From: Myxococcales bacterium
GTDB lineage: Bacteria > Myxococcota_A > Polyangia > Haliangiales > Haliangiaceae
NCBI GenBank assembly: GCA_016706545.1
Contig: JADJJK010000002.1
Location: 162,501 to 226,500, forward strand
DNA: 64,000 nt
Direction: 5' to 3'
Part shown: in pieces, positions 31,176 to 39,965 of the stretch
Position numbering within the stretch: the stretch's first letter is position 1
Layout: the number at the start of each line of letters is the position of its first letter
Program-made: the position numbers and the translations under genes
Notes under the pieces: model-generated
Seen by the model: only the letters and a program-made list of their open reading frames with translations
Told to the model about the DNA's origin: nothing
Databases searched by the model: none

Positions 31176-31691
31176 ATGACGGGACTGTTTGCAAACCAGC
31201 GCCAGCTACACCTGACCTCCACGATCCACTTGATCGAGCAGGCGCTTCGAGGCCTTGGCCACGACCCGCACGGCTGCCGCCTGGAGACCGACGGGGACGG
31301 AGCCGAGTGGCAGTTTCGCCACGGCTCCGCGCTCACCCGGATCCAGCTAACCGGCGAAGCGGCCACCGGTGGACTCGGCTTGGGCTCGGTGGTCGCCCCA
31401 CATGGCAGCCACGCCTATCTGCGCGTGGTCTCCATCGTGATGACGATGGACGGCTCGGTCGACCGACTGGCGTTGTTCGCGCGCCTGCTTGGCCTCAACC
31501 GCGAGCTGCGCGGCCTGACCTTGGCGGTCGAGGGCGACCGCGTGGAGCTAGCCGCCGAGCGCCCCTGTCGAGACCTCGATCGCAGCGAGGTCGACGATCT
31601 GCTCACCCGGGTGTCGCGGCGCGCCGACGAGCTGGACGATCTACTGGTCGCCCAGTTCGGCGGTCACCGCGGCGACTACACCGCGCCCTGA
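31176..31691 (+). CDS. YbjN/T3SS-chaperone-like fold protein
   Basis: A 171-residue protein (ATG 31176, GGTGGA nearby; a GTG at 31149 would add nine residues). The sequence alternates helix-strand-helix in the manner of CesT/YbjN folds: TIHLIEQALRGLGHDPHGC, then WQFRHGSALTRIQLTG, YLRVVSIVMTMDG, FARLLGLNREL and LTLAVEGDRVELAAERP, with a helical tail. YbjN-like proteins are of uncertain function; no secretion apparatus lies nearby. Placement in this fold is inference from pattern. Confidence 0.5.
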   Translation: MTGLFANQRQLHLTSTIHLIEQALRGLGHDPHGCRLETDGDGAEWQFRHGSALTRIQLTGEAATGGLGLGSVVAPHGSHAYLRVVSIVMTMDGSVDRLALFARLLGLNRELRGLTLAVEGDRVELAAERPCRDLDRSEVDDLLTRVSRRADELDDLLVAQFGGHRGDYTAP

Positions 31692-31956
31692 CGGCCCTGG
31701 CCGGCCCTCGCGGCCCGTGACCGGCCTCGCGACCCCGGCCGGCCTCGCGGCGCCCTTTTCCGGAAATCTGGCAAGGTACAAGACCGCCACCGCCGCGCCA
31801 CGAGAAGATCACGGAGCTGCCACGAGCGCGTGCGACCTTGCCATCATGGCGGCACACGCGGCGCGATCTCAGGGCAGCCTGAAGCTCTCTTCGACGTCCC
31901 AATCCGGGCCCGGCCGGCAGTGGGGAACGCTGGCCGTGCGTGATAGGGTCAGGCCC

Positions 31957-33537
31957 GTGTCCCGGACGATGATCGGCGCCATCGATGCAGGATCCAACGC
32001 GATCCGCTACATGATCGCGGAGGTCACGGCGTCCGACATCGTGAAGGTCGAGGCAGACCGCATGCCAGTGCGGCTCGGCGGGGCCGCCTTCACCCAGGGC
32101 GAGCTCGAAGAGGCCACCATCGCGCAGGCAGTGGAGGCCTTCTCGCACTTCCGTAACCGCTTCAGCCTGCACGGCGTCTCCGCGTACCGCGCGGTCGCCA
32201 CCAGCGCGGTACGGGACGCGCACAACCGCGACGTCCTGCTGCACCGCCTGTATCACGAGGCCGGGATCGAGGTGGAGGTCATCGAGGGCGACGAAGAGGC
32301 CCGCCTGGTGCGCAAGGCGGTGCTGCAGCAGCTCGGCGCCGCCACCCCGTCGTGCATCCTGGACCTCGGCGGCGGCAGCCTGGAGATTAACCTTCGCAAG
32401 GGCACGTCCTGGAAGGTCGCGTCGCTGCCGGTGGGGACGGTCCGCCTGCTGTCCACCTTTGGCCTCAGCGGCGCGCTGTCTGACGCCGAAGCCGCGATGG
32501 TGCGACGCTACGCCGCCACGTTGACCCAGTCGCTGCCCGCCATCAGCGACAGCGTCGCCGCCGCCACCGGCGGCAACGCCGAGGCGCTCGCGCAGATGCT
32601 GCATGGCACGGCGGCGCAGAGCTTCGAGCTGGCTGCGCTGGAGAGATCCCTCCCCGACCTGGTGAGCGCCAGCGTGGAGGAGCGCATGCAACGGCTCGGC
32701 GTGCGGCGGGATCGCGCGGAGGTCCTGGCGGTGGCCGCGCTGGTGTTCGCGACCGTCGGCCGCCAGCTCGGGATCTCTCGCTTCGTGGTGCCAGGCGTGG
32801 GGATCCGCGATGCGCTGCTGCTGGAGCTCGCCGAGTCCGCGCGGACCTCGCAGCAGACCCACGACGGCAGCCACGACAAGGCGCTCATCACCGCCGCCCG
32901 GGCCTTCGCCAACCGCGCCCATCACGACATCGCCCACGGCGAGCAGGTCCGCAGGCTCGCCGCCGCCCTGTTTCGCCAGCTCCGCGACCTGCACCAGCTC
33001 TCGGACCGCCACGGCGTGCTGCTCGAGGTCGCGGCCTTGCTCCACGACATCGGGGAGGTGGTCAACCTGCGCGGTCACCACAAGCACAGCGAGTACATGA
33101 TCCGCTGGGGCCGCATCCCCGGCCTGCTCGACGAGGAGCGCGAGCTGGTCGCGCTGGCCGCGCGCTGCCACCGCAAGCCAGTCGGCGACGTCAAGAAGTT
33201 CATCAGCGAGACCGCGTTGTCCAAGGAGCAGCGCAGCCAGCTCCGGCGCATGGCGGCGCTGCTCCGCCTGGCCGATGGGCTCGACACCGAGCACCGACAG
33301 CGGATCTCCCAGCTCGTCTGCACCCGGATGGGAGATGAGCTGGTGCTCGACCTGACCGTGCGAGATGGGCCAAGCCGCGACGACGGTCAGCTCCTGCGCA
33401 AGGCGGATCTGTTTCGCGAAGAGCTGGGCCTCGGCGTCAGGATGACCGTGGTGCGACAGGAAGAGCCCGCCGCCAGCGTGGCGCCCGCTCCGCGAGCCAC
33501 CCCGGCTCCGGGGCTAAACGGCACGCACGCGACCTGA
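31957..33537 (+). CDS. ppx: Ppx/GppA-family phosphatase with C-terminal HD domain
   Basis: The GTG at 31957 gives 526 residues. The N-terminal ASKHA domain has IGAIDAGSNAIRYMIAEV, YRAVATSAVRDA, EVIEGDEEARL, ILDLGGGSLEINL and LPVGTVRLL. The C-terminal half is an HD-superfamily domain with HDIAHGEQVRRL, LLHDIGEVV and HHKHSEYMI. This is the two-part architecture of exopolyphosphatase/pppGpp phosphatase; which substrate dominates cannot be told from sequence. About 80 residues of alternative upstream frame were excluded as non-conserved. It converges on the Omp85-like gene. Confidence 0.88.
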   Translation: MSRTMIGAIDAGSNAIRYMIAEVTASDIVKVEADRMPVRLGGAAFTQGELEEATIAQAVEAFSHFRNRFSLHGVSAYRAVATSAVRDAHNRDVLLHRLYHEAGIEVEVIEGDEEARLVRKAVLQQLGAATPSCILDLGGGSLEINLRKGTSWKVASLPVGTVRLLSTFGLSGALSDAEAAMVRRYAATLTQSLPAISDSVAAATGGNAEALAQMLHGTAAQSFELAALERSLPDLVSASVEERMQRLGVRRDRAEVLAVAALVFATVGRQLGISRFVVPGVGIRDALLLELAESARTSQQTHDGSHDKALITAARAFANRAHHDIAHGEQVRRLAAALFRQLRDLHQLSDRHGVLLEVAALLHDIGEVVNLRGHHKHSEYMIRWGRIPGLLDEERELVALAARCHRKPVGDVKKFISETALSKEQRSQLRRMAALLRLADGLDTEHRQRISQLVCTRMGDELVLDLTVRDGPSRDDGQLLRKADLFREELGLGVRMTVVRQEEPAASVAPAPRATPAPGLNGTHAT

Positions 33538-33567
33538 CCCACGCGACGCCCCAATCATCCGACCACC

Positions 33568-33667
33568 TGGCGCCAGGAGCGCCAGAACTCGACTAGAACC
33601 CGCCAGGAACTCGCCTGGAACTCGCCTGGAACTCGCCTGGAAGCCGCCTAGAAGTCGCCTAGAACTC
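33568..33667. repeat. 12-bp tandem repeat between convergent genes
   Basis: Several copies of a 12-base unit close to AACTCGCCTGGA, degrading at both ends, lie between the ppx stop and the end of the Omp85-like gene and run over that gene's stop codon. The units carry short inverted motifs, so a bidirectional terminator function is conceivable but not shown. Confidence 0.7.
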
Positions 33668-35667
33668 CGAGCGAAACCCCGCGATGAACCGCAGGCGTCC
33701 GCGGCCCGGGCCGTCGAGCGGGAAGGCAAAGTCAAAGCGCATCAGCTCCCGGGAGAGCTGCGGGATGAGGAGGCGAAGGCCCAGGCCCACATCGTGGTGC
33801 AGGCTCAGGTCACCCAGGCTCTGAGCCGCGCCGCCCACGTCGTAGAACACGACCCCGCCGAACCGAAAGAAGGCCAGCCGCCACGGGCGGCTGCGCGCCT
33901 CGAGCTGCGCGACCACCTTGCGCTGCCCCGTGAACTCACCGATCGAGAAGCCGCGGAGGCCGTTGTCGGAGCCGATGGTAAAGAAGCGGTTCTGCGTCTC
34001 GCGCCAGCGGGTGAAGGCGCGCAGCTCTGCCACCAGGCGGCCAAGCCGCAGGACCGTCGGGCTGATGAAGCGCAGCTCCGCGGCCGCCACGTTGTCGATG
34101 AGCTCGCCGCCGTCCAGCCGCGAGGCCACGCTGGCAGCGAGCCGGGCCACGCCGTCCTGCCCCACCGCGCGCGCGTACGCAGCCGACATCGAGCCGCGAA
34201 GAAACGTGTTGTCCGAGCCGAGAAAGCCAAGCCCGGCCCCGACCGAGGCGTCGACATCGACGCCAAGCTGCGAGTCCTCCGCCAGATCGTAGGTGGAGAC
34301 GTTGCGCAACGTCCGGTAGCGCGGCAGGAACAGGCCATAGGACACGAACGGCAGCGAGGTCCGCTCCGAGCGTGGGAGCACGTCTCGGCGAAACGCGGCG
34401 GCCAGGTCCACGTCTCCGACGAAGTCATCCGCCAGATCCGGGCGCTGGCTCTCCACCGCGTAGCCGCCGCCGATGCGGTGCTTCACCCGATCGCCAAACT
34501 GCCGCACCAGCGAGGCGGAGAGGGCCCAGCGCCGCAGATCGTAGCGCCACGGCACCAGCTCGCGGTCGGCAGTATCCGGGTTGTCATACGTCGCAGGTTG
34601 GCGCCGCGGAACGAGCGCTCCACGGCGAAGCGGTGCGAGAACGAGACGCCAGCGCCCCAGGTCTCCCCCAGGTTCCACAGCGGGCGCGACACCTCGACGG
34701 CGCTCTCGGAGCCCTCGGAGTCGAAGGTCCCGTCGGCGAGGAGGCTGTCGCGCGCGAACAGCCCGGCCACCCGCGCGCGCACCTCGACGTGCCGGCCGAG
34801 GAGGTTCTTGTCGAGAAACAGCGGGCCAATGCCGACCTGTCCTTGGTCCATGTCATAGGCAACGGAGAGCACCTTGCGACGCCCAAGGAAGTTGTTCTCC
34901 GAGATCGACACCGCCAGGAAGGTGAGCGAGGAGTCCTGGTAGCGATAGTTGGTGTTGAACCGAAGGCTCCAGATGTCGCGGGTCACCACCAGCACGTCGA
35001 CGGTGTCTGGGCGCTGGCCCCGCACCGGCACCACCACGGCCACCGAGGAGAACACCGGATCGCGCAGGCGCCGAGCGGTCTCCTCGGCGCGCGCTTGATC
35101 CCACGGCTGACCACGCCGCAGCACCACCTCCCGCGCGACCACGTTGGGCTTGCTGGTCACGTGAAAGACGTTGAAGAACTGCAGAAACCCGCGCTCGGCG
35201 AACACGTCGTCGTTGTGGACGAGCACGCGACCGACGAGCTTGCCCCAAGGCGCCGGCTCGAGCGTGAGCTTCTGGGCCGCGAGCGCGCGCAGCACCGAGG
35301 ACACCTCGAGCGAGCCAAGCGTGGCCAGCCAGTCACAAGGCGCCGGCGCCGCGCAGTCTCGGGAGCTCTCGTCGGCCGCCGGCACAGGCAAGGCAGGCAA
35401 GACGGCCTCTTGGCTCTCGGAGTCCGCCCCTTGCGGGATCGGTGCGCTCGGGCTCGGCGAACTCGGGCTCGGCGAACTCGGGCTCGCGCTCGGGATCGGT
35501 GCGCTCGGGATCGGGCCGGCGCTCGGTGCGCTCGGGATCGGTGTGCTACCGCTCGGTGCGCTCGGGCTTGGCTGCGCCAGCCCTGCTCGTCCAGCGACCG
35601 CCAGCCCCGCGCAGCACGCAAGACACGCGAGCGAGACCGTCCACTTCGTCCTCAGAGCGCGGGTCAT
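33659..35667 (-). CDS. Omp85/BamA-like outer-membrane protein, one-base frameshift
   Basis: The N-terminal frame (ATG 35667) has a signal peptide, a Pro/Ser-rich repeat linker, POTRA-like sequence (GRVLVHNDDVFAERGFLQ) and strands such as WSLRFNTNYRYQDSS. It goes off frame near 34590-34594, after RSFRGANL. The second frame resumes with TYDNPDTADRELVPWRYD and carries the barrel to TAG 33659: GSDNGLRGF, VVAQLEARSRPW and FFRFGGVVFYDVGGAA, ending in FIAGFRSEF with a terminal aromatic as in outer-membrane barrels. One missing base (for example G after CTGCG) would join them into about 669 residues. Likely role: outer-membrane protein insertion or secretion. Confidence 0.65.
35436..35570. repeat. 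Degenerate minisatellite in the Omp85-like signal/linker region
   Basis: Imperfect repeats of CTCGGGCTCGG- and CTCGGGATCGG-type units encode the Ser-Ala-Pro-Ile/Ser-Pro-rich linker after the signal peptide. The unit is close to a multiple of three bases. Confidence 0.65.
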
Positions 35668-35763
35668 GACCGTCCATGCTACGAGGCGCTGCGGGGCGCG
35701 GGGAAGCGACTACCTCGCGAAACGCGAAAAATCCGCTCGCTGCGGTGAGCGCTCGCGCTGCTC

Positions 35764-36615
35764 TCAGCGAGCGCGTCGACGTAGCAGGACCAGCCCCAGG
35801 CCCAAGAGCACCAGCAGCACCGGTGCGCCGTGGTTGCCGGTGGCGCAACCGCCATAGAGGTCCTGGCCATCGGATCCGGGGCCGCTGCTGCAGTCGCTGT
35901 CATTGGCGGGGGTGCATGCCCCAGGACAGCAGCCATCCGCGTTCGCGCACTCGGTGACCGCTTGCACCACGCAGGCCGCGGTGCAGACCGAAGCGGACCC
36001 GAGCAGGACGTTGGGCATGCAAGCATCGGTCGCCACCGCGCAGCTCGAGGGGCAGCTCCCCGGCGGATCGCAGGTCTCGCCAGCGTCCAGCCTGCCGTTG
36101 TTGCAGGTGGAGGCAGCGGTGGAGTACGTGATGGCGACGTTGTTGAAGCCGCCGCCCGCCGTGGTCTGCGTGGACCCGGTGGTGTTCTTGACGAACGTGA
36201 ACGTGCCCTGGTGGTTCTGCGCGGCGGTGGTGGAATTACGGTCCGCCAGCTCCATGCGGATCGTATAGGTGCCGTCTGGAACCTCCACGCCAGCGCGGTT
36301 CTTGAGATCCCACGTCACCGTCAGCCGGGTGGCGTGATTGAGGCGGGTCGCGCCGGAGACCGCGTCCGCATCGGCAGCGCCGGAGGCCGCGGTCCACGCC
36401 ACCAGGCTGGTCCGCCGGCGGTTGGCCCAGCGGCCGATGGTCTTGACGAAGGCGCCAGCGGAGCTCTCGATCCACACCGAGACCACGTTGTCAGGCGCGT
36501 AGTTGCCGCCGTTGGGCGTGGTGTCGAAGGCCACGTTGAGGGTGCCTGCCGCGGCGACGCTGGCGTGCAAAAACAACACAGCGCTGGCCGCCAGGAGCAT
36601 GGTGCGAAATCTCAT
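35764..36615 (-). CDS. DUF2271-like secreted protein with MYXO-CTERM-like tail
   Basis: A 283-residue protein. A signal peptide (MLLAASAVLFLHASVAAAG) precedes a beta-rich DUF2271-type domain with NYAPDNVVSVWIESSAGAFVKT, WTAASG, TRLTVTWDLKNRAG and VPDGTYTIRMELAD. A Cys-rich stalk follows (STCNNGRLDAGETCDPPGSC...). The end is a Cys-containing YGGCATGNHG, a hydrophobic stretch and RRRAR, the MYXO-CTERM pattern of surface-anchored proteins cleaved by a myxobacterial rhombosortase. The protein probably reaches the outer surface. Confidence 0.8.
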   Translation of the reverse strand: MRFRTMLLAASAVLFLHASVAAAGTLNVAFDTTPNGGNYAPDNVVSVWIESSAGAFVKTIGRWANRRRTSLVAWTAASGAADADAVSGATRLNHATRLTVTWDLKNRAGVEVPDGTYTIRMELADRNSTTAAQNHQGTFTFVKNTTGSTQTTAGGGFNNVAITYSTAASTCNNGRLDAGETCDPPGSCPSSCAVATDACMPNVLLGSASVCTAACVVQAVTECANADGCCPGACTPANDSDCSSGPGSDGQDLYGGCATGNHGAPVLLVLLGLGLVLLRRRAR

Positions 36616-36942
36616 GACTGGGACCTTTGCAATCGCCTTGCCGGATCTGCTGGCCCCAAGCGGGGGGGCCGCCGCCGCGCTGTGAAGCTCTCCCCGCGCT
36701 CCTCGACACGGTTTCTGAGGCCCTCATGAGAGCTCTTGCGTCACGATCCTGTTGGGTTACCCGGATCTGTGGAAGGCGCTGCAAGAAGCTCTGACCGCGG
36801 GCTTCGGACTGTGCAAACCCGGGACATGGGACTCGACGTGGGGACCAAATTCTCCACTGCCCACCGGTGCCCACCGGTACCCACCGGACTCCCGTGGGTC
36901 CCAAGACGATGGGTCCCAGGCCGCAGCCGCTACTGGCCGCCG
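36616..36942. other. Intergenic region between Ser/Thr kinase and DUF2271-like gene
   Basis: No gene is supported. It holds three head-to-tail 10-base repeats (GCCCACCGGT, 36859-36888, the last copy with changes at both ends), followed by a possible hairpin around CCGTGGGTCCC and GATGGGTCCC. This may be a terminator or regulatory element for the kinase transcript. No clear promoter for the downstream gene was found. Confidence 0.45.
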
Positions 36943-38799
36943 CTACTGGAGGACGTGAACATACGACGCCGGGCCGTCCGCCGAGACCTCGATGATGACC
37001 TCTCGCGAGATGCCAAGCGCGGGGTTCTCGAAGCGAAGGCGATGCTTGCCCAGCGCGAGGACGACGTTGGCCGGCGTCTCGTACCGCTGCGGGTCGTCAT
37101 CGATGGTGACATTGGCCCACGGCTTGGCGCCGATGGTGAAGGGCCGCCGTGGCGCGACCGCCGCGGCGTCGCGCGGTGGGTCCCCTCCTAGGCGCGCGCG
37201 CTGCACGGCGGCGTCGACCGGCAAGGCGCTCGCGTGGCCAGCGTCCCGCCGCGCCCTCGGAGGCGGGACCTCGCCCCGAGCTCGCCTGGCATCCGGGGCT
37301 GTGCGCTGCGCGTCGTCGATTGCGGCCTCGGCCGCGGCGTCGACCTCAGCGCCGACCGCGGCGTCGGTGCGCCGAGCCGCGGCAGCCGTCGCGCGGTCGG
37401 CCTCCTCCTCGGCGCGGCCTGCGGCGTCGACCGGAGCGCCAGCATCGACGCCGACGCCGAGCCCGGCCGTGGCCGCCGCCCCCGGCCCGCCAGCGCGGCG
37501 CAGCCCCGCCACCACCCCAGCCGCGGCCAGCCCCGCCACCAGCGCCACCGCGGCGAGCGCTCGCCTGCGGCGCGGCGCCGCTGGCCTCGCGACCCCGACC
37601 AAGCCAGCGACCGTGCCAGCGCCCGAGCCAGATCCCGAGCCAGAGCCCGAACCAGAGCCCGTGAGGAGGCTCGCGCGCTCCTTGCTTTCCGCCGCCGCCA
37701 CCGTGACAAGCGCGCCCGCCAGCGCTGCCTGCGGCGGCTCGCTGCCGTGCGCCGATGGCCCGCCTTGCGGCGCGTCTGGGGGCTCACCCTCGGGCCCGGA
37801 GGTCACCGCCATCGAGCGCAGGGTGCCCGTGCCCAGCACGCCCTCGGCGCCGTCGTCGAGAAACGTCAGCATGCGGCCGCCCTCGACCTCCGGAAGCTCC
37901 AGCGGATCTTCGCCTGCGTCGGCCCAGCGCTCGGCGAGCCACGCGGCGAGCTGCTGCGCTGGCGCCGCGCCGCCGTGACGAGCGCGCTCGCCCACCATGA
38001 ACGTGTCGAGCGCGTCGGCCATGGTGCGCGCGCTGTCGATTCGCGCCGCCGGAGACAGCGCGGTGGCCTGCCGGAGCAACGCGGCGAGCGCCTCGGGCAG
38101 CCCGTCCGGCACCGGCGGCAGCGCGTTGCGCTTGGCGGCCTCGAGCAAGGTCGCCGCGTCGGCGCCGCGCCGCACGTGACCGCCGGTCAGCATCTCCCAG
38201 AGCACCAGCCCCAGCGAGTACAGATCTGCCCGCGCGTCGAGCGGCTCGCCGCGCGCCTGCTCCGGCGCCATGTACCCCGGCGTGCCGACCAGCGAGCCGT
38301 CGACCGCGCCCATCGCGGAGGCGATGCCAAAGTCAGCGAGCTTGACCTCCCCGGCCCAGGACAGGAGCACGTTGCGCGGCGTGACGTCCCGATGCACCAC
38401 TTGACGTCCCGCCACCCCCGAGTGCGCGTGGTGCAGCGCGTGGCAGCACTCCGAGACCACGAACGCGGCGACCAGCGGCGGCATGCCCACGCCGCGCGCC
38501 CGCGCCAGGGTGGAGCCGAGATCCTTGCCGTCGATGTGCTCCATGGCCAGGAACACGTCATCGCCGATGCGGCCAAAGTCGAACACCGGGACGATGTTCT
38601 GCTGCACCAGCGTCATCGAGAGCTGCGCCTCCTTGACGAACAGATCCAGAAACCGCGGATCCGAGATCCGCTCGCGGCGCAGCCGCTTGATCACCAGGCG
38701 CTTCTCCACCCCCGCGACCCTGCGCCTCGCCAGGTACACCTCCGCCATGCCGCCGCGGGCCAGCGGACGGAGCAGCTCATAGCGGCCGAGCGTGCGCAC
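36943..38799 (-). CDS. Membrane Ser/Thr protein kinase with C-terminal PEGA domain
   Basis: A 618-residue Hanks-type kinase. The GTG at 38799 begins VRTLGRYELLRPLARGGMAEVYLA; a GTG three codons upstream is also possible. Catalytic residues: LVIKRL Lys, the Glu of VKEAQ, catalytic loop VVHRDVTPRNVLL, DFGIA, and GTPGYMAPEQ before the activation segment. An Ala/Ser-Gly-rich juxtamembrane stretch (SGSGSGSG) leads to one transmembrane helix (RALAAVALVAGLAAAGVVAGL). A periplasmic Ala-rich region and a PEGA-like domain at the end (RRPFTIGAKPWANVTID...) follow. It is divergent from a secreted-protein gene with a 104-base gap. Confidence 0.88.
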   Translation of the reverse strand: MRTLGRYELLRPLARGGMAEVYLARRRVAGVEKRLVIKRLRRERISDPRFLDLFVKEAQLSMTLVQQNIVPVFDFGRIGDDVFLAMEHIDGKDLGSTLARARGVGMPPLVAAFVVSECCHALHHAHSGVAGRQVVHRDVTPRNVLLSWAGEVKLADFGIASAMGAVDGSLVGTPGYMAPEQARGEPLDARADLYSLGLVLWEMLTGGHVRRGADAATLLEAAKRNALPPVPDGLPEALAALLRQATALSPAARIDSARTMADALDTFMVGERARHGGAAPAQQLAAWLAERWADAGEDPLELPEVEGGRMLTFLDDGAEGVLGTGTLRSMAVTSGPEGEPPDAPQGGPSAHGSEPPQAALAGALVTVAAAESKERASLLTGSGSGSGSGSGSGAGTVAGLVGVARPAAPRRRRALAAVALVAGLAAAGVVAGLRRAGGPGAAATAGLGVGVDAGAPVDAAGRAEEEADRATAAAARRTDAAVGAEVDAAAEAAIDDAQRTAPDARRARGEVPPPRARRDAGHASALPVDAAVQRARLGGDPPRDAAAVAPRRPFTIGAKPWANVTIDDDPQRYETPANVVLALGKHRLRFENPALGISREVIIEVSADGPASYVHVLQ

Positions 38800-38903
38800 C
38801 GCGCCCACTATAGCGCAGGCCCTTCGCCGGTGCGCGACGAGCGGCGCCGTCCCACCGCGGCCAACGGTTGACCCCGTCGGCTGTCTCGGCGGATAGTGCG
38901 AGG

Positions 38904-39965
38904 GTGCGACGAGCAATCCTGGCGACCGCCCTGGCCTCCATCGCGTGCCTCGTGTACGCGGCGAGCCCGGCCGCGGCAGCGCCAGCCGCTGGGCTCGTCG
39001 TGGTCTGGGCGCCGGGCGCCACCGAGGCCTTGGCGCCGGCGCTGGCACAGGCGCGCCGCGCCGGCGCGGCGGTGATAGACACCACCCCCAGCGTGCTGCC
39101 CGAGGCCGCCGATCTGGCCGCCTTGCGCGCGGGCCAGACAGCCTATGACAACCTGCGCTTCGACGACGCCGTCGCCGCGCTTGGCCGCGCGGCGCAGTCC
39201 GTCGAGCTGACCGGGGGCGCGGGCCTGTCCCAGCGCCAGCTCTCGGATGTCTTCCTGTACCGCGCGCTGGCGGCGGTGGCGCTCGGCACGCCAGAGGCCG
39301 CGTGGGACGACTTCGTGCGCGCCGCGGTGGTGGCCCCCTCGAGAGAGCTGGATCCTGCGCAGTTCGCGCCCCGCGCTATCGAGCAGCTCGAGCGAGCGCG
39401 GGGACACGTCGCCGCCCTGCCACGGATCCGCGTCCGGTTGCTCCGCGAGCCCGGCTGCGTGGTGTCGCTCGACGGAGCGGTCACCGCGGAGCCAGAGGTC
39501 GCGCTCGTGCGCGGCCATCACTACCTGGTCGCCGCCTGCCCGGGCCGCCGCGCCGCGCAGCGGGGCTTCGACGTCGTCGAGGAGGCGGAGCTCGGGCTCG
39601 TCGGCGCGCCGCTGCCTGCTCCGTCCGATGACGCCGCGCTGGTGCAGGGGCGGACGCTCGGCGTGCCGGCGGTGCTCATCATCACGGCGTCCGCCAACGC
39701 GGTGCTGATGCGACGCCTGGGCATCGAAGGGCGGGAACAGGCGCGCAGCGCGGTGCCCCTCGGCGCCGCGGGCTCGGACCGCGCGCTAGGCCAGGAGCTT
39801 GCCCGCTTGCTGCGGAGCCCGTCGCCCGTCGCGCCGTGGTATCGCTCGCGCTGGGCCTGGGCCGCCGCCGGCGTGCTCGCGGCCAGCGCGGTGCTCGTCC
39901 CCCTGGTGCTGCAGAACAACGATCCGCCCACCGTGGTGATCCGCCCCGAGGGCGCGCCGTGGTGA
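38904..39965 (+). CDS. Secreted helical-repeat protein with C-terminal anchor
   Basis: A 353-residue protein (GTG 38904) with a signal peptide (LATALASIACLVYAASPAAA). The early domain contains VVVWAPGATEALAPALAQA; TPR-like helices follow (QTAYDNLRFDDAVAALGRA). A beta-rich middle contains RIRVRLLREPGCVVSLDG, which resembles PEGA. A hydrophobic segment near the end (WAWAAAGVLAASAVLVPLVL) could anchor it in a membrane. It overlaps the next gene by four bases. The combination is typical of kinase-linked myxobacterial envelope proteins; function unknown. Confidence 0.55.
   Translation: MRRAILATALASIACLVYAASPAAAAPAAGLVVVWAPGATEALAPALAQARRAGAAVIDTTPSVLPEAADLAALRAGQTAYDNLRFDDAVAALGRAAQSVELTGGAGLSQRQLSDVFLYRALAAVALGTPEAAWDDFVRAAVVAPSRELDPAQFAPRAIEQLERARGHVAALPRIRVRLLREPGCVVSLDGAVTAEPEVALVRGHHYLVAACPGRRAAQRGFDVVEEAELGLVGAPLPAPSDDAALVQGRTLGVPAVLIITASANAVLMRRLGIEGREQARSAVPLGAAGSDRALGQELARLLRSPSPVAPWYRSRWAWAAAGVLAASAVLVPLVLQNNDPPTVVIRPEGAPW

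Noticed and set aside
31603..33294. 563-residue reverse frame over the ppx gene
   Set aside because: Shadow of the Ppx/GppA-HD coding strand; no conserved motif.
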